This document shows positions 9,670 through 18,568 of a stretch of 64,000 nt of DNA, piece by piece. The position numbers and the translations under genes were made by a program. The DNA comes from Bifidobacterium sp. (GTDB taxonomy: Bacteria; Actinomycetota; Actinomycetes; Actinomycetales; Bifidobacteriaceae), in the NCBI RefSeq assembly GCF_022647885.1, contig NZ_JALCLM010000001.1:682001-746000 (forward strand). The letters run 5' to 3'. Each line of letters begins with the position of its first letter. The first letter of the stretch is position 1. The notes beneath the pieces were generated by a model. It had not been told where the DNA came from and did no database searches. It saw only the letters and a list, made by a program, of their open reading frames with translations.

Positions 9670-10983
9670 TTGTCTGAGAACAACAATGCCCCTATCCGAG
9701 TCGCTTTGCTCGGAGCAGGAACCGTCGGCTCGCAGACCGCACGTCTACTCGTTGAGCAGCAAGAAGAGTTGGCAAATCGTATTGGTCGCCCTATGGAGCT
9801 CGTTGGTGTCGCCGTACTTGATCCTGCCGCTGTGAGCGACCCGTGGATTGACAAGTCACTCCTGACTACGGATGCAGCTGAGCTGGTTACACGAGCTGAT
9901 ATTGTCATTGAACTCATTGGCGGTATTGAACCGGCACGTACCTTCCTGATGAAGGCTATAGAATCGGGTGCCAGCGTGGTTACCGCGAATAAGGCTCTGC
10001 TTGCGAAGCATGGGCCTGAGCTGTATCAGGCAGCCGCTGAGCGCGGTGTGGATATCTACTTCGAGGCAGCAGTCGGAGGTGCTATCCCTATTGTGCGCCC
10101 TCTACGCGAATCCTTGGTGGGTGATCGTGTGCTGAGTGTTATGGGTATTGTCAACGGCACCACAAATTACATTCTTGATGAAATGACTACTAAAGGCCTT
10201 GATTTTGATGAGGCGTTACAAGATGCGCAGCGCAAGGGCTTTGCTGAAGCCGACCCTACTGCAGACATTGAAGGTCTTGATGCGGCAGCGAAAGCTGCAA
10301 TTATGGCTTTGTTGGCTTTCCATACTGATGTGCGGATTGAGGATGTTCCGGTTGAGGGCATCACTAAGATCACAGCGGATGATATTGCGGCAGCAACTGC
10401 TGAAGATAAAGTTATTAAACTCCTCGCTGTTGTCGACCAATCTCAGGCGGGTATTTCTGCAAGGGTATATCCTGCTCTGATGTCTCTAGAACATCCTCTG
10501 GCCTCAGTTCATGGAAGCTTTAACGCGGTGTTCGTCAAAGCTGAGGCCGCTGATGACCTCATGTTTTATGGGCGAGGCGCAGGCGGTGCACCAACAGCCT
10601 CTGCAGTTGTCGGCGATGTAGTCACCGAAGCGCGCCATATAGCACAAGGTTCAGTAGGGCCGGCCATCCCTATTTATGCCACGTTGCCCAAAGCTCCTCT
10701 CGACGCTTCAAAAGCGGCGTTCGCTGTGCGCTTCCTAATCCACGACAAACCAGGAGTGCTTGCTGCTATAGCTCAGGCTTTCTCACAGCATGGGATTTCG
10801 ATTAATGGAGTTAATCAGGACATTAAGCCAACTTTGCACGATCCGGGCTACAGCGGTGAGATTCAGCAGCTGCGTCTGGTAACTCATTTGTGTGACGAGG
10901 TGACATTGCGTGAAGTGGTTGATGAAGTCTCTAAGCTTGACGCGGTGACTGGTGATGCTTCAATACTTCGCGTTTTGGACTGA
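9670..10983 (+). CDS. hom: Homoserine dehydrogenase
   Basis: Reduces aspartate semialdehyde to homoserine for threonine and methionine. It has an NAD(P)-binding LLGAGTVG at the N-terminus, a catalytic domain with NGTTNYIL and a C-terminal ACT domain (DKPGVLAAIA) expected to give threonine feedback. The start is taken as TTG at 9670, because AGGAAGGA lies 7-8 bases before it and the protein then begins directly before the Rossmann fold. An in-frame TTG at 9634 would add 12 residues without a site. thrB follows after 17 bases. Confidence 0.94.
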   Translation: MSENNNAPIRVALLGAGTVGSQTARLLVEQQEELANRIGRPMELVGVAVLDPAAVSDPWIDKSLLTTDAAELVTRADIVIELIGGIEPARTFLMKAIESGASVVTANKALLAKHGPELYQAAAERGVDIYFEAAVGGAIPIVRPLRESLVGDRVLSVMGIVNGTTNYILDEMTTKGLDFDEALQDAQRKGFAEADPTADIEGLDAAAKAAIMALLAFHTDVRIEDVPVEGITKITADDIAAATAEDKVIKLLAVVDQSQAGISARVYPALMSLEHPLASVHGSFNAVFVKAEAADDLMFYGRGAGGAPTASAVVGDVVTEARHIAQGSVGPAIPIYATLPKAPLDASKAAFAVRFLIHDKPGVLAAIAQAFSQHGISINGVNQDIKPTLHDPGYSGEIQQLRLVTHLCDEVTLREVVDEVSKLDAVTGDASILRVLD

Positions 10984-11000
10984 TTGATACAAGGATGAAC

Positions 11001-12038
11001 ATGATGCAGGAGAGTATCCACGTCTATGTGCCTGCGACGACTGCCAATCTAGGCTCAGGCTTTGATGCGGTTGGACTCGCTTTGGATTTCCATGACACTC
11101 TAAGCTTTACGCTTGGCGAGTTAGGTAGCGACGCAGTTGATGTTGATATCGAGGGTGAGGGAGCAAACACTCTACCCAGAGATGCTTCACACCTTGTGGT
11201 GAAATCTTTCCGTGAGGCAGCCAGCGATCTGGGACTGCCACTACGCCAACTGCATCTTCAAGCACGAAATCGCATACCGCAGGCAAGAGGAATGGGTTCA
11301 AGTGCGGAGGCGATTGTAGCTGGAATCAGTGCTGCATATGCTTTCGCTCACGACGGCAAGATAGACAGAGACTATGTGTTTGCAGCTGCTGCTGCGGTTG
11401 AAGGTCATCCAGATAACGTTGCCCCCGCAGTATACGGAGGTCTCACTTTTTCGTGGAAGCTTGATGCCGACAGTGAATCGTTCAGTGGTGAATCGTCCAG
11501 CAGCGAATCACACAGTGGCGCTGTGCCATCATCTGGTTACCATACTGTGAGATATCCAGTTTCAACAGATATCTGCGCATATGTATTCGTACCAGATTTC
11601 GCTTTATCAACCCAAGACGCTCGCAACGCCTTACCAAGCCAAGTGCCATATCACGATGCAGTTGCAAACGTTTCTCGTGTTGGGCTACTTCCGGCTGCAT
11701 TATGTCCTGCATTTTATGGTGATTCACAGGGGCAAACCGCTATACAAGGTAGTGGTTTGAACCGTAACCAATTGTTGTTCTGTGCCACGCAAGATGCTCT
11801 GCATCAGCAGTATAGAAGTGCTCTGATGCCTGAATCAGCACAGTTATTGAGAATCTTACGGAGTAAGGGGCTAGCCGCCACAATTTCTGGCGCTGGACCA
11901 TGTGTGCTGGTGTTGCATAGCACCGACATTGAAGACGAGTTACGCTCGTTGAGCTCATCACAACTGGAATCAGGACATTGGAGACTTCTGCCTCTGGCAA
12001 TAGACCTTGCTGGAGTGCAGGTAGAACAGTCACTATAG
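11001..12038 (+). CDS. thrB: Homoserine kinase
   Basis: GHMP-family kinase phosphorylating homoserine for threonine synthase. It shows the N-terminal PATTANLGSGFDAVG motif, the ATP loop ARGMGSSAEA and the C-terminal SGAGPCV motif. A Ser/Glu-rich insertion (about residues 155-178) separates the two halves and is built from imperfect GAATC-containing repeats. The ATG at 11001 has AAGG 6 bases upstream; ATGs at 10995 and 11004 are also in frame. It is probably co-transcribed with hom. Confidence 0.93.
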   Translation: MMQESIHVYVPATTANLGSGFDAVGLALDFHDTLSFTLGELGSDAVDVDIEGEGANTLPRDASHLVVKSFREAASDLGLPLRQLHLQARNRIPQARGMGSSAEAIVAGISAAYAFAHDGKIDRDYVFAAAAAVEGHPDNVAPAVYGGLTFSWKLDADSESFSGESSSSESHSGAVPSSGYHTVRYPVSTDICAYVFVPDFALSTQDARNALPSQVPYHDAVANVSRVGLLPAALCPAFYGDSQGQTAIQGSGLNRNQLLFCATQDALHQQYRSALMPESAQLLRILRSKGLAATISGAGPCVLVLHSTDIEDELRSLSSSQLESGHWRLLPLAIDLAGVQVEQSL

Positions 12039-12123
12039 AGCAGGTGCTGATTTTAGGCAGCTTTGTCTATGACTATCTTGGGCATAGCAACGCGAATGAA
12101 CACATTGGGTGGAGAGGATAGGC

Positions 12124-13455
12124 ATGGCAATGCCGTTAATTCTGGCTTCAAAATCGAGGCCACGCAGGGATCTTTTGTACAGCGCAGGTATATGTCCGAC
12201 CATACGTGAATCACATGTGGATGAACCTGCCGCTCTCGCCCAAACAGCTGAAGAACGTGGGATTGATCCTCAAAGTATGCCTGCTGAGGATCGTGTAGCG
12301 ACATTAGCCCGAGCCAAGGCACTAGCCGTCGCACAGTCCTTCGCTGAAGTTGCTCAAACGGCGCGTGAAGCTCAAGGCGATTTGCGAATCTCACTACCAC
12401 TCCAAGACGGTTATGGAAGTATCGCCAAAGTTACTCCTATCCAAGATGCTATTAATGCTCATCAAGGGTTGACCTCAGCGACTTTAGGTCCTTTGGTCAT
12501 CGGTTGTGATTCGATGTTTACGCTTGACGGTGTGGTGTATGGCAAACCCCACAGCAAAGAGAATGCCCGAGAGCGCTTGCGCTCGATGCGTAAGAACACC
12601 GGCACTCTGTGGACTGGACACTGCCTGATCGATGTCGCATCCGGTCGTGAGCTACACGCCGTCAGCCACGCTCAAGTGAGCTTTGGCGACTTCAGCGATC
12701 AGGATATCGAGGACTATATTGCTACGAAGGAACCGCTGGAAGTAGCAGGATCATTCACCCTTGAAGGATTTGGCTCCGCATTCATTGACAATATCCAAGG
12801 TGACCCCAGTGGTGTTATAGGGCTGAGCATTCCTACATTGCGCGGTCTTGTGGAGTCCTTGGGCATTCACTGGACTGAATTATGGAATCTATCGCGTGAA
12901 CAGAAGCGAGGAGTTAATCCGGATAATCCCAACGCACCCAGCGAAAACGTGCATCAGCCAGGCGATGGTTGGGTTGATTGTGCTTGTGGGCATCGTCATT
13001 GGGGTCTTAATGGAGCTTCAGGAGTTCTTCTGGCGAGGCGAGATGAGCACAGCGGCAAAATTACGGATATTTTGCTGCAGCACAGAGCGTTGTGGAGTGC
13101 TGAAGGTGGAACATGGGGTGCTCCTGGGGGAGCTACCGCAGATGGAGAGAGTCCTCTCGAAGGTGCATTGCGTGAAAGTTTTGAAGAGGCAAATATTCGC
13201 CCTGAAGATATACAAGTAGTCGGTTCTTACCGTGAGGATCATGGGCCTTGGGGATACGCCACCGTATTTGCATTTGAGAAGCCAGGCCATCAGGTGAATC
13301 CGCAGGCCAATGACGATGAGAGTATGTCGGTGCAATGGGTGCCAATAAGCAAGATAGGGGAATATAAGTTGATTTCTCCATTGCAGCGTGATTGGCCAGA
13401 GTTTGAGCAGCGTTTACACGAGCTTGAGGCTCAGTACCCTACCCACCACGCATAG
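12124..13455 (+). CDS. maf: Maf-like nucleotide pyrophosphatase fused to a Nudix hydrolase
   Basis: A two-domain protein of 443 residues. The N-terminal ~250 residues match Maf (LILASKSRPRRDLL start, GCDSMF, the KEPLEVAGSF region), a pyrophosphatase acting on non-canonical NTPs. The C-terminal ~150 residues are a Nudix domain with the GX5EX7REX2EE box near residues 334-357. Both halves would cleanse the nucleotide pool, so the fusion makes sense. The ATG at 12124 is preceded by GGAGAGGA; the in-frame GTG at 12109 lies before that site. A strong hairpin follows. Confidence 0.9.
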   Translation: MAMPLILASKSRPRRDLLYSAGICPTIRESHVDEPAALAQTAEERGIDPQSMPAEDRVATLARAKALAVAQSFAEVAQTAREAQGDLRISLPLQDGYGSIAKVTPIQDAINAHQGLTSATLGPLVIGCDSMFTLDGVVYGKPHSKENARERLRSMRKNTGTLWTGHCLIDVASGRELHAVSHAQVSFGDFSDQDIEDYIATKEPLEVAGSFTLEGFGSAFIDNIQGDPSGVIGLSIPTLRGLVESLGIHWTELWNLSREQKRGVNPDNPNAPSENVHQPGDGWVDCACGHRHWGLNGASGVLLARRDEHSGKITDILLQHRALWSAEGGTWGAPGGATADGESPLEGALRESFEEANIRPEDIQVVGSYREDHGPWGYATVFAFEKPGHQVNPQANDDESMSVQWVPISKIGEYKLISPLQRDWPEFEQRLHELEAQYPTHHA

Positions 13456-13472
13456 CTTCTGCGTAATACATA

Positions 13473-13543
13473 GATAACTGCTCTAAGAAGGCAGCTCTTT
13501 TAGCGATTTTTCACTCAAAAGCTGCCTTCTTAGAGCAGTTATC
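13473..13543. terminator. 71-bp palindrome, likely terminator
   Basis: A perfect 24-base inverted repeat (13473-13496 and 13520-13543) around a 23-base loop. It starts with GATAACTGC and ends with GCAGTTATC. It sits after maf and could terminate in either direction. The outer 9 bases and the total length recur at 54599-54669. Confidence 0.8.
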
Positions 13544-13642
13544 TTTTACACATTCTCATTCCCGAGGATGATAATCGGGGCTAGAACATCAGCCACATAT
13601 CGTTCTTACACATGATGTTTGGCGCGAACGATTGCTCATAGC

Positions 13643-14509
13643 ATGATTGGTATGCAAACAAGAACCAGTGAATTCGAAGCCGCCGCCGAAGGTGATATTA
13701 GAGTTTTTCAAGATACCAACGCTAGCAATGCTCCTGATGAACAACAGATTGGCAAGGGTGCCCAGCGTCCTGTGCTCCAGGCGCAGGATGTGGTGATGGA
13801 TTACTTCCAGGAACGCAACACTCAGAAGTTGTTGTCAGCCACACCTCATCAACTGGCATTAAGCCACGTTTCGATGACCTTAGGTGAGGGCGAATCTTTG
13901 GCGGTGATGGGGCCCAGTGGATCGGGGAAATCCACTTTGCTGCATGTGCTGGCTGGAATAGTCAAACCGACTTCAGGAAATGTGTATTTCGAGGGCACTG
14001 ATTTAGGTCGACTAAGTGAGAGCGAACGTACTAAGCTGCGTCGATCGCAATTCGGTTTTGTTTTTCAATCAGGACAGTTGCTGCCGGAACTACCTGCATT
14101 GGAAAACATCGCTTTGCCGGTAATGCTTGGAGGGATGGAATATAAGCAGGCGATCAGTATGGCGTTTTCTTGGCTTGATGCTTTGGGTATTGGAGAGTTA
14201 GCACAACGCAGACCTGGAGAAATGAGTGGTGGCCAAATGCAGCGTATCGCCATTGCGCGCGCACTATGCATCCGACCGAGTGTTGTTTTCGCAGATGAGC
14301 CAACAGGTGCGTTAGACCGCAAAACGGGTGCTGGTGTGATGACCATACTTACTCAAGCGTGTAAACAAAACGGTGCATCACTGATCGTAGTGACACATGA
14401 TCCTAGTGTGGCGGCTTTTTGCAGCAGAACAATCACCATGAGCGACGGACTGCTGGTGAATCACCATAGTGCAGATATGCATGGCACAGCGCAGGGGCGT
14501 GAAGTATGA
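13643..14509 (+). CDS. ABC transporter ATP-binding protein (LolD/MacB type)
   Basis: Cytoplasmic ATPase of an FtsX-permease ABC system. Walker A GPSGSGKST (~residue 90), signature MSGGQMQR (~194), Walker B VVFADEPTG (~214) and an H-loop VVTHD are intact. About 45 residues precede the ABC domain. The start is uncertain: ATG 13643 and TTG 13619 are both in frame and neither has a clear ribosome site. Its stop overlaps the next gene's ATG (ATGA), so the two are translationally coupled. Confidence 0.88.
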   Translation: MIGMQTRTSEFEAAAEGDIRVFQDTNASNAPDEQQIGKGAQRPVLQAQDVVMDYFQERNTQKLLSATPHQLALSHVSMTLGEGESLAVMGPSGSGKSTLLHVLAGIVKPTSGNVYFEGTDLGRLSESERTKLRRSQFGFVFQSGQLLPELPALENIALPVMLGGMEYKQAISMAFSWLDALGIGELAQRRPGEMSGGQMQRIAIARALCIRPSVVFADEPTGALDRKTGAGVMTILTQACKQNGASLIVVTHDPSVAAFCSRTITMSDGLLVNHHSADMHGTAQGREV

Positions 14510-15891
14510 GTAGCGTCGCATTGTGGAAACTCTTTCATCGAGGCAGAAATCGCAACTTTAGCGCCACTTCAGTGCTGGCAGTGATCGCATTTGCAGTCGC
14601 TAGTGCATTATTTTTGACGGTTCTTGGGGGAGTCCATGCATTCGTTTGGAGAGCCTCGACCTCGCACAGGATTGTCGATGCTTTCTCTAATCAGTCAGCA
14701 CAAGGCGGAGAATACTTCATCTATGTTGTGCTCTCTTTATTTGCCAGCATGCTGTTGCTCATACCTTTCGCTTCACTGTCAGCGTCAGCTGCACGACTCG
14801 CCGCCGCGCGCAGGGATGCACGTCTGTCTGCGTTACGGTTGGCAGGAGCAACATCTGGACAGGTTTCTCGACTGACTGCTCTTGAGGCAGCAGGGCAAGC
14901 TTTACTCGGATCAGTACTCGGTATGGTTGGGTACGTCGCATTAATTCCTGCCATAATGCTGATTCCATTTCAAAACAGTTTGTTCAGTTTTCAAGAACTG
15001 TGGGTAGGCCCTACGATATTGCTGATTGTTGCCGTGGCAATGACCAGTTTGGCCTTAATTTCTGCATTATCGGCATTGATGAGAGTGGTAGTGACACCCT
15101 TGGGAGTGAGCGCTCGCGTGACTCCACCAGCGTTACGAAAATGGCGTCTGCTGGTCTTCTTGGGAGTGATGATTGGCGCAGTTGCCTTGATGAAAACGCC
15201 ATTGTCGAAATATTTCTCACAAGCGGTTGCTATCGCAATATTCTTCGCTGTGATTGCTCTGTGCTTCGCCTTAATTAATCTTATAGGACCATGGGTGATT
15301 GCGATGCGTGCAAGAATGAAAGTTCGACGGCCACGTAACGTAGCTACATTACTGGCAATGCGACGGATTTTGGATAATCCGAAACGTGCATGGAGAAATG
15401 TCTCAGGTATCGCACTCGCAGTATTTATATCGGGGATTACCTCAATCTGCGCGTATATAGGATCGTCAGTGCAGCAGGCCTCAGCGCAAGATGCGATGCT
15501 ATTGAAAGACATCGGAACAGGTGGAATTGTCACTCTTGTCTTTTCTGCGGTATTAGCAGCTGTTTCGTGTGGAGTGATGCAGGCGGGGAACGTTTATGAT
15601 CAGTCAGAGCAGTATCGGATGTTGATGTTGGAAGGTGCGGACAGACAGACTATGTCCTCGGCTCGCCGCATTGAGGTCATGACTCCGCTCAGAGTGGTAG
15701 TGGCAGTTTCTGCCGGTAGCAGCATGGTGCTGATGCTGCCTATTTTTGGCTCAGCTATGGCTCAACCTTGGACTCTTGTGGCGTTCTTGGCGGGCATTAT
15801 TCTGTGCTTTGTATTGGTTGGTGTAGGTGTAGCGGCAGCTAACCGAGTCTCGGCAAGCATTTCTCTAGTGGGTGCCCGAAGCGACGATTAA
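14506..15891 (+). CDS. FtsX-like ABC transporter permease
   Basis: Membrane partner of the preceding ATPase, 461 residues. An N-terminal helix is followed by hydrophobic blocks typical of FtsX/MacB permeases; the AARRDARLSALRLAGAT stretch is the family's cytoplasmic coupling segment, and a second copy of the core lies in the C-terminal half. Such pairs often export peptides or antibiotics or act on the envelope. No sensor kinase or peptide gene lies next to it, so the substrate is unknown. Confidence 0.85.
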   Translation: MSSVALWKLFHRGRNRNFSATSVLAVIAFAVASALFLTVLGGVHAFVWRASTSHRIVDAFSNQSAQGGEYFIYVVLSLFASMLLLIPFASLSASAARLAAARRDARLSALRLAGATSGQVSRLTALEAAGQALLGSVLGMVGYVALIPAIMLIPFQNSLFSFQELWVGPTILLIVAVAMTSLALISALSALMRVVVTPLGVSARVTPPALRKWRLLVFLGVMIGAVALMKTPLSKYFSQAVAIAIFFAVIALCFALINLIGPWVIAMRARMKVRRPRNVATLLAMRRILDNPKRAWRNVSGIALAVFISGITSICAYIGSSVQQASAQDAMLLKDIGTGGIVTLVFSAVLAAVSCGVMQAGNVYDQSEQYRMLMLEGADRQTMSSARRIEVMTPLRVVVAVSAGSSMVLMLPIFGSAMAQPWTLVAFLAGIILCFVLVGVGVAAANRVSASISLVGARSDD

Positions 15892-15962
15892 GAGCTGAAT
15901 ACGTGCGTTTGAATTCGTGAATGTGGTTGCGAAAGCAGTGTCGTGCGGCACGTAATCTTTGC

Positions 15963-16907
15963 TCAGGTCAGAGTTGCTGCGATGAAAGCAATGATGATGG
16001 GTGAGGTGATGGTACTCAACAGTATGCCATCTCTCGCAAAGGTGAGACCGACGTTATATCGGGCTGCATAGTTGTAGACGTTCTGACCGGTAGGCAAAGC
16101 TGCGAGTACGACGCATCCGTAGAGTTCAGTTCCTCTAAATCCGAGTACAAAGTATGCAATGAGGAACGCGACAATTGGCATGATGACGTTCTTAAGCATC
16201 ACCACAGTTGCCGTAGCGCGACGGTTTGTGCCCTTACGTAGCGGTGTGCTGCCACGTAATGACATACCAAAGGCCATAAGAATCATCGGAACTGCAGAGT
16301 CACCAATCATGCTGACGGGTTTGAATAATACGTCTGGCACGATGAACTGCCCTGTTTGTGAGGCAATCGCTGATACGATGATTCCGCCGATTGAGCCGAG
16401 GAGCAGCGGCTGATGCAGCGGTTGTTTCAGTACCTCTTTCAGCGAGAATCTGCCGGTGGTGGTGACGTCTAAAGCTGTCAGACCAATCGGCGTAAACAAC
16501 GCCTGTTGCATGACGAGGATTGGTGCTACTAGGGCAGGGTTACCCAAAATATAGGTCGCTACTGGCAAGCCGATGTTATTGGAGTTCAAATACAGAGAGT
16601 TCAACGAACCAATAATGGCGTCAGCGGCCTTCATGTGGAAAAACAAGGAATTGAGTATCAGGAATAGCACTCCAACAGCCATTGCGGAGGCAAAAGCAAC
16701 CACAATGCTTGGGTGAAAGATATCTCGTATTGGTTGTTTGGAGAGTATTGCGAACATCAGGCACGGGCTAGAAATGAAGAAGCTGAACCTGTTGAGCACC
16801 ATTTGCGCTGTAGGCCCGCCTATGCGATATCGCGCAGCGATATAACCCGCAAGCATGACAACTCCGATGACACCGAAGCCCTCCATGGCACTAATCAAAC
16901 GTGGCAT
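15963..16907 (-). CDS. AEC family transporter (auxin efflux carrier superfamily)
   Basis: A secondary transporter of 314 residues with about ten hydrophobic helices. Family features include NSLYLNSNNIGLPVATYILG in the first half and the related inverted repeat near the C-terminus (ALPTGQNVYNYA). Bacterial members move organic acids such as malate or lactate; the substrate here is unknown. The minus-strand ATG at 16907 has GGAAGAG just upstream. It is a single gene, divergent from dapE with 132 bases between them. Confidence 0.88.
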   Translation of the reverse strand: MPRLISAMEGFGVIGVVMLAGYIAARYRIGGPTAQMVLNRFSFFISSPCLMFAILSKQPIRDIFHPSIVVAFASAMAVGVLFLILNSLFFHMKAADAIIGSLNSLYLNSNNIGLPVATYILGNPALVAPILVMQQALFTPIGLTALDVTTTGRFSLKEVLKQPLHQPLLLGSIGGIIVSAIASQTGQFIVPDVLFKPVSMIGDSAVPMILMAFGMSLRGSTPLRKGTNRRATATVVMLKNVIMPIVAFLIAYFVLGFRGTELYGCVVLAALPTGQNVYNYAARYNVGLTFARDGILLSTITSPIIIAFIAATLT

Positions 16908-17039
16908 TATGACTCTTCCGGTGGTGTATTGCTGATATCCATACTGCCACAGCTAGCCAACAGATGGTTGCATATCTCAGCAGATGGGCGTTTGGAAAAC
17001 CAGCACCCGCAGTGGCGCATACACAGTTAAGATAGTCGC

Positions 17040-18317
17040 ATGCAACCCGAAGCGAATACCTCAGAAGCAGCAGTTTCACCAGACAACTCTGTAAACCACA
17101 CAGATGTTAAAGGTAGTGGGGCGATATTCGACATTGACTCTCGTGCACCACGGCAACAAGCATTAGCATCACTGTTCACACAAATCATGGATTGTTACTC
17201 AGTCAGTGACCAGGAGCATGCACTTGCCGATGCCGTAGAAGATTTTCTTTCCAAACAATCTCATTTGCAGGTCAGACGGCATGGCGATACCGTAGTGGCC
17301 TCTACTCATTGGCAACGTGAATCACGGGTACTGTTGGCGGGCCATATCGATACTGTGCCTGTCATAAACAATTTTCCCCCTAAGTGGCTTGAAGCTGGCG
17401 ATCCGCTGATACGTGATGAGATTGCGCAAGCACATCCTGACGAACGTGTGATGTGGGGCAGAGGAGCTACGGATATGAAGGCTTCAGATGCCGTGTTACT
17501 GTATCTGGCGGCCACACTAAACGAATCTGCCTACGACCTGACATATGTGTTCTATGACCACGAGGAAGTAGCTGCTCAGTTTAACGGCCTCAGAAAAGTT
17601 GCTGAATCTCATGCTGATTGGATTCAGGGCGATTTCGCCATCATAGGGGAGCCAACCTCATGCGCGATTGAGGGAGGTTGCAACGGCACAATCCGTTTTG
17701 ATGTAATCACTCACGGTATCGCCGCACATTCAGCGCGCGCTTGGATGGGCGAGAACGCTATTCATAAAGCAGCAGATATACTTAACCGTCTCAATGCGTA
17801 TGCTCCTGCAACCGTAAATGTTGACGGTCTGGATTATGTCGAAGGTTTGAATGCCACATTGATTTCTGGCGGCAAAGGAAGCAACGTGATTCCTGATGAG
17901 TGTCGAGTGCATGTCAATTATCGCTTCGCACCCAATAAAACACTTGAAGAAGCTAAAAGTTTGATGTTTGGCGAACATTCAGGTATTGCGCTTGAGGCGG
18001 GGGCAGCTACGGCCATAGGTGGTGTATTCAAAGGTTTTGACATTGAAATGAAGGATGAATCGCCAGCAGCTCGGCCCGGTATGGATGCAGAGCTAACGCA
18101 ATCTTTAGCTCAGTTGGTGTTTGAACGAACGGGACACCAACCACAGGCAAAATTAGGCTGGACCGATGTCGCGCGATTCTCCCAGTTAGGCGTTCCAGCA
18201 GTGAATTTCGGAGCAGGAGATCCATTGCTAGCGCACAAACATGATGAGCAGATTCCAGAGTCTGATCTGATGCTCATGGCTGATATTCTCGAACAATGGT
18301 TACGTTGCGCTAACTGA
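17040..18317 (+). CDS. dapE: Succinyl-diaminopimelate desuccinylase
   Basis: M20-family zinc amidohydrolase releasing succinate from N-succinyl-LL-diaminopimelate in lysine and cell-wall synthesis; 425 residues. Metal-ligand motifs include LAGHIDTVP (His ~102), GRGATDMKASD and DHEEV, with a C-terminal AHKHDEQ. The length and the dimerisation-domain insertion fit actinobacterial DapE. No strong ribosome site is visible. dapE followed by the RNase E gene is a bifidobacterial arrangement. Confidence 0.9.
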   Translation: MQPEANTSEAAVSPDNSVNHTDVKGSGAIFDIDSRAPRQQALASLFTQIMDCYSVSDQEHALADAVEDFLSKQSHLQVRRHGDTVVASTHWQRESRVLLAGHIDTVPVINNFPPKWLEAGDPLIRDEIAQAHPDERVMWGRGATDMKASDAVLLYLAATLNESAYDLTYVFYDHEEVAAQFNGLRKVAESHADWIQGDFAIIGEPTSCAIEGGCNGTIRFDVITHGIAAHSARAWMGENAIHKAADILNRLNAYAPATVNVDGLDYVEGLNATLISGGKGSNVIPDECRVHVNYRFAPNKTLEEAKSLMFGEHSGIALEAGAATAIGGVFKGFDIEMKDESPAARPGMDAELTQSLAQLVFERTGHQPQAKLGWTDVARFSQLGVPAVNFGAGDPLLAHKHDEQIPESDLMLMADILEQWLRCAN

Positions 18318-18568
18318 CTGTACACAATCGGGTCAGGAGTGTGACATACTAGGAGACGGCGGAACTGCAAAGCCGCCACTAGCGATCGCGTCGATCCCCT
18401 TGCATGAGCCGCAATGAGCGTTTGCAAACGATGGTGTCCGCTTTCGCCTTAGATGACTTTTTGTAGCCTGAAGATGTTGCGTGTATGCGCGGCCACGGTG
18501 AAAGCGTGGTGTGAGAATATGTCGGAGGCCAGGATGACGACACGTTGCAGCGTGCCGCGAGGAGCATT
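18318..18568 (+). promoter_or_regulatory. Upstream region of rne, possible 5' leader
   Basis: A 251-base gap with no gene. A possible promoter lies at the start (TGTACA, then CATACT near 18346). A GC hairpin follows, GGCGG/CCGCC with an AACTGCAAAG loop near 18358-18377. RNase E genes in other bacteria are autoregulated through long leaders; that this one is too is inference. Confidence 0.4.
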
